64,000 nucleotides of DNA. It comes from an uncultured Bacteroidales bacterium (GTDB taxonomy: Bacteria; Bacteroidota; Bacteroidia; Bacteroidales; ML635J-15). Position numbers and translations under genes: made by a program. A model generated the notes under the pieces. It had not been told where the DNA came from. It made no database searches and was given only the letters and a program-made list of their open reading frames with translations. Numbering within the stretch: position 1 is the first letter of the stretch; each line of letters begins with the position of its first letter. The stretch is taken from assembly GCA_905234755.1 (NCBI GenBank), contig CAJOIT010000006.1:1-64000 (forward strand), read 5' to 3'. Positions 42,359 through 50,784 of this stretch are shown one piece after another.

Positions 42359-43897
42359 TTACATCAACTGCCTTAGTAAATTCTTGATGTCGCACTTTTC
42401 GGTAACGATACGTTCGATGTCGTCGATGGAAACGCGTTCCTGCTCCATGGTATCACGGTGACGAAGTGTTACGGTGCCATCTTCTGCAGACTGATGGTCA
42501 ACAGTGATGCAGAACGGTGTTCCTATTGCATCCTGACGGCGATAACGCTTTCCAATGGAATCCTTTTCCTCGTACTGGCAGTTGAGGTTGAGTTTCAAAC
42601 GATTCATTATCTTTTCTGCCAACTCAGGCAAACCATCCTTCTTTACCAAAGGTAAAACAGCAACCTTAACTGGTGCCAATGGTGCAGGAATACGAAGCAC
42701 TACGCGCGTTTCGTCGCCAACCTGCTCTTCGCAGTATGCAGATGAAATAATCGACAGGAACATACGGTCGAGACCGATTGATGTTTCCACAACATATGGA
42801 GTGTATGCTTCGTTAGCTTCGTTATCGAAGTACTGAATCTTCTTTCCAGAGAACTGCTGATGCTGCGACAAGTCGAAGTTGGTACGCGAGTGGATACCTT
42901 CGATTTCCTTGAATCCGAACGGGAAGTCGAACTCGATGTCGTAGGCTGCATTGGCATAGTGAGCCAGCTTGTCGTGCTTGTGCCAGCGATACTTGTTGTC
43001 GCCCATACCGAGAGCCTTGTGCCATTTCAGTCGTTTTTCACGCCACTTCTCGAACCATTCAAGTTCGGTACCCGGCTTTACGAAATACTGCATTTCCATC
43101 TGCTCGAATTCGCGCATACGGAAAATGAACTGACGGGCAACAATCTCGTTGCGGAAAGCCTTGCCTATCTGTGCGATACCAAACGGAATCTTCATGCGAC
43201 CGGTCTTCTGCACATTGAGGTAGTTGACGAAAATACCCTGAGCCGTTTCGGGACGCAGGTAGATGGTGTTTGCACCTTCGGCAACCGAACCCAACTTGGT
43301 GTCGAACATAAGGTTGAACTGACGGACTTCTGTCCAGTTCTTGGTTCCCGAAATCGGGCAGACAATACCCTCGTCTATGATTATCTGGCGTATTCCGTCA
43401 AGGTCGTTGTCTTCCAAAGCCTTCACGAAGCGAGCCTTCACGGCGTCCATCTTTGCCTGATAGTCGAGAACGCGCTGGTTGGTGCTGCGGAATTGCTCCT
43501 CGTTGAAAGCATCACCGAAACGCTTGCGAGCCTTTTCTACTTCCTTGTTAATCTTATCGTTGAACTTTTCAATGTGGTCTTCGATAAGAACATCGGCGCG
43601 GTAGCGCTTTTTGGAGTCCTTGTTGTCGATTAATGGATCGTTGAATGCATCAACATGTCCAGATGCCTTCCAGATGGTCGGATGCATGAATATTGCCGAG
43701 TCGAGACCAACAACTTCCTCGTTGAGCTGAACCATTGCCTTCCACCAGTATTCCTTGATGTTGTTCTTGAGTTCAACACCATTCTGTCCGTAGTCGTAAA
43801 CTGCGCTTAGTCCGTCGTACAGTTCTGATGATTGAAATATGAATCCGTATTCTTTGCAGTGTGATACGATTTTTTTGAATAAATCTTCCTGTGTCAT
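42359..43897 (-). CDS. glyS: Glycine--tRNA ligase (dimeric, single-chain type)
   Basis: The enzyme charges tRNA-Gly. The 512-residue protein is the alpha2, eukaryote/archaea-like type used by Bacteroidota rather than the separate alpha and beta chains. Class II motifs are visible: the N-terminal KEYGFIFQSSELYDGLSAVYDYGQNG, LRPETAQGIFVNY and FRNEIVARQFIFRMREFEQMEMQYF, and the motif 3 region YVVETSIGLDRMFL. The C-terminal anticodon-binding domain begins near PAPLAPVKVAVLPL. It reads away from the MORN protein gene, 79 nt upstream, with a palindromic repeat between them. Confidence 0.96.
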   Translation of the reverse strand: MTQEDLFKKIVSHCKEYGFIFQSSELYDGLSAVYDYGQNGVELKNNIKEYWWKAMVQLNEEVVGLDSAIFMHPTIWKASGHVDAFNDPLIDNKDSKKRYRADVLIEDHIEKFNDKINKEVEKARKRFGDAFNEEQFRSTNQRVLDYQAKMDAVKARFVKALEDNDLDGIRQIIIDEGIVCPISGTKNWTEVRQFNLMFDTKLGSVAEGANTIYLRPETAQGIFVNYLNVQKTGRMKIPFGIAQIGKAFRNEIVARQFIFRMREFEQMEMQYFVKPGTELEWFEKWREKRLKWHKALGMGDNKYRWHKHDKLAHYANAAYDIEFDFPFGFKEIEGIHSRTNFDLSQHQQFSGKKIQYFDNEANEAYTPYVVETSIGLDRMFLSIISSAYCEEQVGDETRVVLRIPAPLAPVKVAVLPLVKKDGLPELAEKIMNRLKLNLNCQYEEKDSIGKRYRRQDAIGTPFCITVDHQSAEDGTVTLRHRDTMEQERVSIDDIERIVTEKCDIKNLLRQLM

Positions 43898-43940
43898 TTT
43901 GTTATGTTGTTTTTAAAAATGTTTCTATTGTTATTTATAT

Positions 43941-43973
43941 TTGTAGGAGGCGCAATGCATTGCGCCTCTACAA
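43941..43973. repeat. Palindromic repeat, TTGTAGG...CTACAA family, copy 2
   Basis: The palindrome starts TTGTAGGAGGCGCAATG and ends CATTGCGCCTCTACAA with almost no loop; its outer arms match 12931-12963 while the inner stem differs. It lies at the end of the MORN gene and may also stop its transcription. Confidence 0.7.
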
Positions 43974-43976
43974 ATA

Positions 43977-45803
43977 TTATCGTTTATAACTTCCGCTTCT
44001 CGTATTCTGCGGATTTGCCTGCGGTGCCAACTTCTGCTTGTTCTGTGGAACATTTGGATTGTCGTCAACTATTATTTCCACCTGACGGTTGCCTAGGAAT
44101 TTAGACTGGAATGTTATGTTGCCACGCTGATCGTAACGGGTGAACTTACCTTCCTTCATACCATCGCGGTAGTTGGTTTCGGTCTGCAATCCGCCAAAGT
44201 CATAGAACTCCTGCCATTTTCCATCGGGCTTGTCATTCTTGTAGTACTCAACCTTTATAACACCACCATTGGCATTGCGATATGTAAACTTTCCATTACG
44301 TTTGCCCATGTTGTAGGTTCCGCTAATCATTTCAACGCCACGGATGTTATAATTTTTGTAGTTTCCGTTAAGCACCGAGGTTTTGCCTTCGCCAGTCTTG
44401 GAATCTGTTATCTTATATGTCTCCTCGAACTGCGGCTTTCCATTCTCGAACCAGAAGTCGTTTCTTCCACAAAGCAGGCCATCGCTATATTCCACTACCG
44501 ACTTCTTGTTGCCGTTATCGTGCCAAGCTTCCCATTTGCCTTCCATGATGCCGTTCTTGTAGTTGCCACGGAGAACCATCACACCGTCTTCGTTCCACTC
44601 TGTCCAAAGACCAGTTTCCTCGTCGTTTTCATACTGACCTTCGCGAAATCTCTGTCCGTTCTCGAAGAAGATGAGCCACGCGCCAGTGCGGATTCCTGCG
44701 GTATAGTCAACTACCTTCCACACTTGACCGTTTGAATACCAGTATGTCCAGCGACCATCCATCTTGCCTTTCGAGTAGTTGCCTTCGTTGCCCTTCTTGC
44801 CATCCTTGCGCCAATAAGTCCATTTGCCTTCCTGCAGGTCGTCCTTGAAGTTGCCGTCGATGTCGGGCTGACCGTTTTCGAGCCAGAAGTGTGCTTCACC
44901 GTTAAGCTTGCCGTTGACGTATGTCATTTCTGATTCCTTCTGTCCGTTCTCAAAATATTTGGTCTGCAAACCATCGCGCACATCCATCTTGTAGTTGTTC
45001 ACGCTACGCACCTTTCCCGAACGATACCAGTATGTCCAAGTCTTGTCGCGCTTGCCATCGGTCATCACACCTTCCATTTCCTTTGTGCCGGTACGAGTCC
45101 AGAAAGTGTTGAGTCCATTCTCGTAGTTGATTTCGGTCTTGAGCTGACCATTGTCGTACCATTCCTTCCATTCGCCAACGCGTTCGCCAGAAACAAAACT
45201 GCCTTCCGATTTTTTCTTTCCGTTCTCATGATAGTAAGTCCACTTGCCATCCTCGACACCATTCTTTATGTTGCCTTCAGAATTCTTGGCGCCATCGTCG
45301 TAATAGTTTATCATTGAACCGTTTCCGCCAGTAATAGTCTGCTTGCCATCGCGAGTAAAGAACTTATTGATGCTTATTATTTTACCATCGCGGTAAACGA
45401 TTTCAGACTGCTGGTTGCCATTGTCGTAGTATAGTTGCCATACGCTATCGCGGACATTGCTTTTGTAAAAGCCTTTCAGTTTTGGATTGCCGTTTTCGTA
45501 ATATTCTTCACATGCTCCGTGACGGCTATTTGCATTATAGTTATAAACCTCATGCTTATTGCCATTTTCGTAATAAGAAATATTCTCACCATGAAGCATA
45601 TCCTTATAAAAATCGGTTTGCGCTGCTAATTTTCCATCTGGCGAATAGAAATTCCATGTACCAAAACGAAGTCCGAGATACATAGTGCCTTCCTCCTTGG
45701 TATTACCATTCTTATAGAGTATTTTTTCTTGTGTATATTCCTGAGCCACAGCAGATAATGTTGTGACAACTGCAATTACTGCGAAAAGAAAACGAATCTT
45801 CAT
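43977..45803 (-). CDS. Secreted MORN-repeat protein
   Basis: The 608-residue protein has a signal peptide (MKIRFLFAVIAVVTTLSAVA) followed by about 20 MORN_2-type repeats of roughly 22 residues (GxWxxYYENGxKKSEGxFxxGxRxG, NGQPDIDGNFKDDLQEGKWTYW). Such arrays form elongated beta-strand meanders in the periplasm or on the surface; related repeats are named YwqK-type in databases, but no toxin partner is seen here. I chose ATG 45803 because the signal peptide starts there and a -7 element lies 25 nt upstream. The C-terminus is a Q/N/P-rich tail (NVPQNKQKLAPQANPQNTRSG, read in part). Confidence 0.85.
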   Translation of the reverse strand: MKIRFLFAVIAVVTTLSAVAQEYTQEKILYKNGNTKEEGTMYLGLRFGTWNFYSPDGKLAAQTDFYKDMLHGENISYYENGNKHEVYNYNANSRHGACEEYYENGNPKLKGFYKSNVRDSVWQLYYDNGNQQSEIVYRDGKIISINKFFTRDGKQTITGGNGSMINYYDDGAKNSEGNIKNGVEDGKWTYYHENGKKKSEGSFVSGERVGEWKEWYDNGQLKTEINYENGLNTFWTRTGTKEMEGVMTDGKRDKTWTYWYRSGKVRSVNNYKMDVRDGLQTKYFENGQKESEMTYVNGKLNGEAHFWLENGQPDIDGNFKDDLQEGKWTYWRKDGKKGNEGNYSKGKMDGRWTYWYSNGQVWKVVDYTAGIRTGAWLIFFENGQRFREGQYENDEETGLWTEWNEDGVMVLRGNYKNGIMEGKWEAWHDNGNKKSVVEYSDGLLCGRNDFWFENGKPQFEETYKITDSKTGEGKTSVLNGNYKNYNIRGVEMISGTYNMGKRNGKFTYRNANGGVIKVEYYKNDKPDGKWQEFYDFGGLQTETNYRDGMKEGKFTRYDQRGNITFQSKFLGNRQVEIIVDDNPNVPQNKQKLAPQANPQNTRSGSYKR

Positions 45804-45827
45804 TTTTGCTATCAAATTATAAACCAA

Positions 45828-45835
45828 CAAATTTA
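45828..45835 (-). promoter_or_regulatory. MORN protein gene promoter -7 element
   Basis: Minus-strand TAAATTTG matches TAnnTTTG and lies 24 nt upstream of the ATG. Confidence 0.5.
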
Positions 45836-45958
45836 CTCCTACTTTATAATAAGTATATGAGCTGTCATTTTTTTTTATTAACAGATTTCAGAAATCACAC
45901 AAACAAGTCAAACATTTGTCTATTTTGTTGATTTGCAAAAAAGGGGACGAAAAAAAAA

Positions 45959-45990
45959 TTTGCGAGATAAAAAAAAACAGCATACTTTTG
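45959..45990 (+). promoter_or_regulatory. Promoter of secreted protein and luxE-like gene
   Basis: TTTG (45959-45962), a 20-nt spacer and TACTTTTG (45983-45990) form a complete promoter 27 nt before ATG 46018. Confidence 0.65.
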
Positions 45991-46017
45991 TTGATAACTT
46001 TTAAAATAGAATTGTTT

Positions 46018-46842
46018 ATGTGCTTAAAGGTAATTAGAAGATTTTTTGCTCTTATAATTGTTTGTGTTTCAGCAAGCAATTTGTTTTCAGCAGAACTTGA
46101 GTTCAACGGTATATTTTACGAACAGAATGCATACATAAAGAATCCTGCCATGCAGTCGGGATTTAGCATACAGGGTATTACACTGAACGGCAAAGCGGTA
46201 AACACAGACATCAACACAGGTCTTGTTGTCGTCGACTTCCAGAAGAACGGACTGAAATCAGGAGACCAATTCACAATGCGAATAAAATACAACGACGCTG
46301 AACCTCCTATTATCATCAACCGCAAGGCATTTGCATCGGCATCGACTTTCGAACTGGTTTCGGCGAAGATTGAAATGGAAAACGGAAGCACAAACCTATA
46401 TTTGACAATCAAGGATGAAACCTCCCCAATGCCTTTCTACATCGACCATCTTCGCGCCAACAAATGGGTACGCATCGGTGCTGTCATTGGAAAGGGCGGA
46501 AAGGAAGAAAAGCAATATATGCTTCCTATGACAAGCCTTCCCGGTGAAAACAAGCTGAAAATCTACCAGATAAACGAAGACGAAACACAAAGATGCCGCG
46601 AAGTTACTCTAGAAGCTCCGCAAAAGAATGCTGTGGAACTGAAAAAGATTGTCCAGAACAAAAAGGCAAAAGAAATAATATTCACTGGCACAACCGAATA
46701 CATAATAGTTGACAAGGAATACGGAAATACAAAACTGCGCGGAACATCCGACAAAGTTGACATTTCGCCACTTCCAAAGAAGAAAAAATACTTTGTCAGC
46801 TACGAAGAAAAATTCAAGAAGTTCAAAAGAAAGAGAAAATAA
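46018..46842 (+). CDS. Secreted protein of unknown function
   Basis: No family is recognised. The 274-residue protein has a signal peptide (RRFFALIIVCVSASNLFSA) followed by a beta-rich N-terminal domain (LEFNGIFYEQNAYIKNPAMQ, GLVVVDFQKNGLKSGDQFT) and a very basic C-terminus (KKKKYFVSYEEKFKKFKRKRK). I chose ATG 46018 because it starts the signal peptide and lies downstream of a full promoter; an upstream ATG at 45916 lies before that promoter. The next gene starts 11 nt after its stop. Confidence 0.7.
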   Translation: MCLKVIRRFFALIIVCVSASNLFSAELEFNGIFYEQNAYIKNPAMQSGFSIQGITLNGKAVNTDINTGLVVVDFQKNGLKSGDQFTMRIKYNDAEPPIIINRKAFASASTFELVSAKIEMENGSTNLYLTIKDETSPMPFYIDHLRANKWVRIGAVIGKGGKEEKQYMLPMTSLPGENKLKIYQINEDETQRCREVTLEAPQKNAVELKKIVQNKKAKEIIFTGTTEYIIVDKEYGNTKLRGTSDKVDISPLPKKKKYFVSYEEKFKKFKRKRK

Positions 46843-46853
46843 ACAAGCACAGG

Positions 46854-47846
46854 ATGCTACCTGAACTTGAAAAATATTTCGCTGAGCTTGATTCGGCGAT
46901 GACTCCACAAAAATTCGAAAGGCTTGCAATGCAGGCCTTTAGTTTCCAATATATGCACAATCATATATATCACAGGTACTGCGACCTGCTGAACATTGAT
47001 GTGGCAATGGTGAACTACATCAAGGATATTCCTTTCATGCCTGTGGAGTTTTTCAAGTCGCACAAGGTCATCTGCGACGACATGGATGCCGAAGTTGTGT
47101 TTACCTCGAGCAGCACGACTGGGACAATACCATCGTCGCACTATGTGGCTGATGCAAATGTGTACCGCAAAGCATTCATGTCGGGATTCGAGCAGTTCTA
47201 CGGCAAACCGTCCGACTTCTGCATACTTGGTCTGCTCCCCGCCTACTTGGAAAGAACAGGTTCGAGCCTTGTCTATATGGTAGATGAACTGATACGCCAG
47301 TCGGGACACAAGCTGAGCGGCTTCTTCCTGAACAACCAGCAGGAACTTTACGAACGGATTTGCCGACTTGAGGACAATGCAGAAAAGTATATTCTTATAG
47401 GTGTAAGTTTCGCCCTTCTCGACTTCGCCGAGAAATACAACATCAAGATGAAGCATGGAATCATTATGGAAACCGGAGGCATGAAAGGTCGTAGAAAAGA
47501 GATTGTCCGCTCCGAACTGCACGAGATTCTGACGAAATCGTTTGGTGTTGAAAAGATTCATTCCGAATACGGCATGACCGAACTTCTGTCGCAGGCATAT
47601 TCGCAAGGCGATGGAATCTACAATTGCAGCAACACCATGAAGGTTCTGGTGCGCGAAACTCACGATCCTCTGTCGGTACATGCAGAAGGAACCGGTGCAA
47701 TTAATGTCGTTGACCTCGCAAACATATTCTCGTGCTGCTTTCTTCAGACCTCCGATTTAGGTCAGGTTTACAATGATGGTACTTTCTCTGTTTCAGGGCG
47801 TTTCGACAATGCCGATATTAGGGGCTGTAATTTGATGGCAATTTAA
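46854..47846 (+). CDS. LuxE/PaaK-like acyltransferase
   Basis: This predicted cytosolic acyl-activating or acyl-transfer enzyme has 330 residues. The nucleotide-binding-like FTSSSTTGTIPSSHYV (from about 83) and the motifs ILGLLPAYLERTGSSLVYMV, HGIIMETGGMKGRRKEI and SEYGMTELLSQAYS match the LuxE-family acyl-protein synthetase domain found in many Bacteroidota outside luciferase operons. The substrate cannot be told. It is probably co-transcribed with the secreted protein 11 nt upstream. Confidence 0.85.
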   Translation: MLPELEKYFAELDSAMTPQKFERLAMQAFSFQYMHNHIYHRYCDLLNIDVAMVNYIKDIPFMPVEFFKSHKVICDDMDAEVVFTSSSTTGTIPSSHYVADANVYRKAFMSGFEQFYGKPSDFCILGLLPAYLERTGSSLVYMVDELIRQSGHKLSGFFLNNQQELYERICRLEDNAEKYILIGVSFALLDFAEKYNIKMKHGIIMETGGMKGRRKEIVRSELHEILTKSFGVEKIHSEYGMTELLSQAYSQGDGIYNCSNTMKVLVRETHDPLSVHAEGTGAINVVDLANIFSCCFLQTSDLGQVYNDGTFSVSGRFDNADIRGCNLMAI

Positions 47847-48376
47847 CAGCCTGAATACATGACATTTAGCATTTTTTGACATTTTTTCTGCATAAATCAT
47901 TGGACATAACGCAGATTTTGGCGGTATTTTTTTCGTAATTTGCCGATTACTAACAAATTAATTGTTACTATCTCACTATGTATTGCAGCATAAAACAATT
48001 ATAATCAACATATTACATGCTATTTTATTAACCATTTATTCAAGTTGATAACTTTACATTTTTGATAATGTCCCCCTTGAAAAAAAGCTGCAAAAAAGGC
48101 AAAAAAATCATCAAAAAAGTTTGGCTGGAGAGAAAGATATGAGTACTTTTATGGGCTGCAAAAATGATGCAGGAGATTGAATTTTGAATTTGGGTTTTAT
48201 GCCCTCTAAAATTAAGAAACACAGCAAGTTGTAGAAAAAACTTCTAAACTTGAAAAAGTGTCTGGTTTTGGAAAAATTTTTAGAAAAAATGATTTTTTAG
48301 GAAATTTTTCTCAATCCCTCATCGTCACTGCAACATATATATTATATTTTGTTTAACTAATTAAGGATACAGTCTG
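47847..48376. other. AT-rich gap upstream of dnaA
   Basis: This 530-bp AT-rich region has runs of A and T and no supported gene. Replication origins often flank dnaA, but I see no cluster of TTATCCACA-type boxes (TTATTCAAG at about 48037 is at best distant), so an origin cannot be claimed. A 13-codon frame at 48139 with GGAG upstream is the only translation-like signal and is not convincing. Confidence 0.5.
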
Positions 48377-49801
48377 ATGACAACTAACTACGAAGAAACT
48401 TGGGCCAAATGCTTGAACATTATTCAAGAGAACCTTCCGAAACCTGTGTTTAACACTTTTTTCGCACCTATCGTTCCAGTCGAACTCAAAGGAAGTTTGC
48501 TTACGATACAGGTTCAAAGTCCATTCGTTTACGAGTATCTTGAAGCGCACTGCCTCGACTTGATGGCAAGGACACTCCACAGAGTCATCGGTCCGGATGC
48601 AAAGCTCGAATACAGGGTAGTAATGAGCAACCAGAACGCCGGCACCCTTCCGACTACTATCCGCATACCGTCCAACGACGGGTCGAAGAATGTACCCAAC
48701 GAGCCTAAGATTCAGCCCAAAGGTGCTGGCGAACATATCCCGCCATACATAATACCGGGACTTAAGAAAATCCAGATTGACCCACACCTAAATCCTGAAT
48801 ACACATTCGACAACTATGTTGAAGGTGAATGCAACCGCATGGCTCGCGCCGCAGGTTTCGCAGTAGCTGGAAATCCCGCAGGTACTCCTTTCAACCCATT
48901 GTTCATTTATGGCGGCTCGGGACTTGGTAAGACCCACCTTGCAAACGCTATCGGACTAGAAGTAAAGAAGAACTTCCCCGAAAAGGTTGTCCTTTATGTC
49001 GATGCAAACAAGTTCCTCACCCAGTACATGCAGGCTACTCGCGACAACAACCGCAACGATTTCATCCATTTCTACCAGATGATTGATGTGCTGATTCTCG
49101 ATGATGTTCAGTATTTCGCCGACAAGCAGGGTACTCAGGAAGTTTTCTTCCAGATATTCAACCACCTGCATCAGCATCAGAAACAATTGATTCTCACATC
49201 CGACAAGGCTCCTGTTGATTTGAACGGAATGGAAGAAAGACTGCTGTCAAGATTCAAATGGGGATTGGCTGCCGACCTGCAGGAACCGGACTTCGACACA
49301 AGAATCAAAATCCTGAAGCGCAAAACCTACAAGGACGGTATCGAGATTAAGGAAGAAATACTCGAATACATTGCTTCGCATGTAACCAACAATGTACGCG
49401 AACTCGAAGGTACTCTTATCTCATTGCTTGCTCAGGCAACGCTCAACAAGAAGGAAATCACCCTCGAACTTGCTAAGGGCATGATTGACAAGCTCGTAAA
49501 GAACACCCAGCGCGAAATATCTATCGACTACATACAAAAGGTGGTTTGCAACTACTTCTCTATGTCGGTGGATGTACTCAGCAGCAAGACGCGCAAGCGC
49601 GAAATCGTTCAGGCACGCCAGATTGCAATGTACTTTGCAAAGAACATGACAAAGTGCTCGCTTGCTGTAATCGGTAATGCAATAGGCAACAAGGACCACG
49701 CAACTGTTCTTCACGCATGCAAGACGGTTAACAACCTCATCGAAACCGACAAGGCTTTCAAGCAGGACCTTGAAGAAATAGAAAAGAGACTTAAAATGTA
49801 A
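48377..49801 (+). CDS. dnaA: Chromosomal replication initiator DnaA
   Basis: DnaA binds origin boxes and melts the replication origin. The 474-residue protein has domain I (WAKCLNIIQENLPKPVFNTFFAPI), a variable linker (about 85-135), the AAA+ domain with Walker A GGSGLGKTHL (179-188) and Walker B VLILDDVQYF (about 238-247), the sensor region LLSRFKWGL, and the domain IV helix-turn-helix signature NKDHATVLHACKTVNN near the end. All domains are intact. It stands alone; dnaN is not adjacent. Confidence 0.98.
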   Translation: MTTNYEETWAKCLNIIQENLPKPVFNTFFAPIVPVELKGSLLTIQVQSPFVYEYLEAHCLDLMARTLHRVIGPDAKLEYRVVMSNQNAGTLPTTIRIPSNDGSKNVPNEPKIQPKGAGEHIPPYIIPGLKKIQIDPHLNPEYTFDNYVEGECNRMARAAGFAVAGNPAGTPFNPLFIYGGSGLGKTHLANAIGLEVKKNFPEKVVLYVDANKFLTQYMQATRDNNRNDFIHFYQMIDVLILDDVQYFADKQGTQEVFFQIFNHLHQHQKQLILTSDKAPVDLNGMEERLLSRFKWGLAADLQEPDFDTRIKILKRKTYKDGIEIKEEILEYIASHVTNNVRELEGTLISLLAQATLNKKEITLELAKGMIDKLVKNTQREISIDYIQKVVCNYFSMSVDVLSSKTRKREIVQARQIAMYFAKNMTKCSLAVIGNAIGNKDHATVLHACKTVNNLIETDKAFKQDLEEIEKRLKM

Positions 49802-49825
49802 TATCTACAAATCCCAATTATCATA

Positions 49826-49851
49826 GGGGGAGTAATCCCCCATTTTTTTTA
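49826..49851 (+). terminator. dnaA terminator abutting the next start codon
   Basis: GGGGGA (49826-49831) and TCCCCC (49836-49841) form a stem with loop GTAA, followed by A and eight T's ending right at the ATG (49851) of the transporter gene. Confidence 0.75.
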
Positions 49852-50714
49852 TGGTCTGGATAATATTCTGCATAATATCGTACATAGGAATATTTGTAGT
49901 ATTCAAACTGATAGACACAAAGAATGCCCCGCTAATCAATAGCATTGTAGTAAATTACCTTACAGCCGCACTGCTTGGTTTTATTATTTTCGGCAATTTT
50001 CCTGTTAGGCATATTGTTTCGGCAAACTGGTTCCCAATAAGCCTGCTACTTGGCTTTCTGTTCATAGCTACATTTTTCCTCGTTGGAATTTCTTCTCGCA
50101 AAACAGGCATAGTAATCACAACTGTTGCAAGCAAAATGTCGCTTGTGATACCAATGTTGTTTTCGATAATAATGTACGGAGAACCAACATCTGCGACAAA
50201 AATCATTGCGATAATACTTGCCGTAGTCTCCATTTTTCTATGCACATACAAACCATCCAGCAGCAAGTCGAAAACCGACATCTGGAAACTTATCCTGCCG
50301 ACAGCGATTTTCATTTTCATGGGAGCAAACGATTCGCTTGTGATATACTCGCGCGAAACTTTTGGCATTTTCGATGACGCAGCCCTATTTACCGCCACCC
50401 TTTTTGCTATTTCGTTTATCTGCGGATTGATATATTCTGCCATAAAGCGCGGAACTTTCAAGAACTTCCTCAATGGCAAGACATGGCTATTCGGAATATT
50501 GCTCGGTTCGTTCAATTTCGGTTCTATCTACTTTGTAATCAAAGCAATGAATAGCAAAATAATATCCACCTCATCACTGTATGGAATATGCAACACCGCT
50601 ACAATTTTGCTTTCAATTATCATTGGCATGGCTTTTTTCAAAGAGAAATTAAGCCGGCTAAACCTCATCGGCGGATTGCTGGCACTGGTGACCATCGTAT
50701 TCATGGCATTGTGA
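49851..50714 (+). CDS. EamA/DMT-family transporter
   Basis: This inner-membrane permease of 287 residues has about ten hydrophobic helices in two similar halves, as in the drug/metabolite transporter (EamA) family: VWIIFCIISYIGIFVVFKL, ISLLLGFLFIATFFLVGISS, IIAIILAVVSIFL and, at the end, IIIGMAFFKEKLSRLNLIGGLLALVTIVFM. The substrate is unknown. The ATG follows the T-run of the dnaA terminator directly, so its own promoter would have to lie upstream within dnaA, or it is read only when termination fails. Confidence 0.85.
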   Translation: MVWIIFCIISYIGIFVVFKLIDTKNAPLINSIVVNYLTAALLGFIIFGNFPVRHIVSANWFPISLLLGFLFIATFFLVGISSRKTGIVITTVASKMSLVIPMLFSIIMYGEPTSATKIIAIILAVVSIFLCTYKPSSSKSKTDIWKLILPTAIFIFMGANDSLVIYSRETFGIFDDAALFTATLFAISFICGLIYSAIKRGTFKNFLNGKTWLFGILLGSFNFGSIYFVIKAMNSKIISTSSLYGICNTATILLSIIIGMAFFKEKLSRLNLIGGLLALVTIVFMAL

Positions 50715-50784
50715 ATGCCTATAAAAAATCATACCGTCAAATTGCCAAATTATTAGTAACTTGCACGCCAAAATTAGCCGTTGA

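Noticed and set aside
43977..45803. MORN protein as antitoxin of a toxin-antitoxin pair
   Set aside because: The YwqK-type name is a database label; the protein is secreted and no small toxin gene is adjacent.
45916..46017. Upstream ATG of the secreted protein gene
   Set aside because: It lies before a full promoter (45959-45990) and adds a non-signal-like extension; ATG 46018 begins the signal peptide.
47847..48376. Replication origin next to dnaA
   Set aside because: The region is AT-rich but I could not find a cluster of DnaA boxes (TTATNCACA) on either strand; position alone is not enough.
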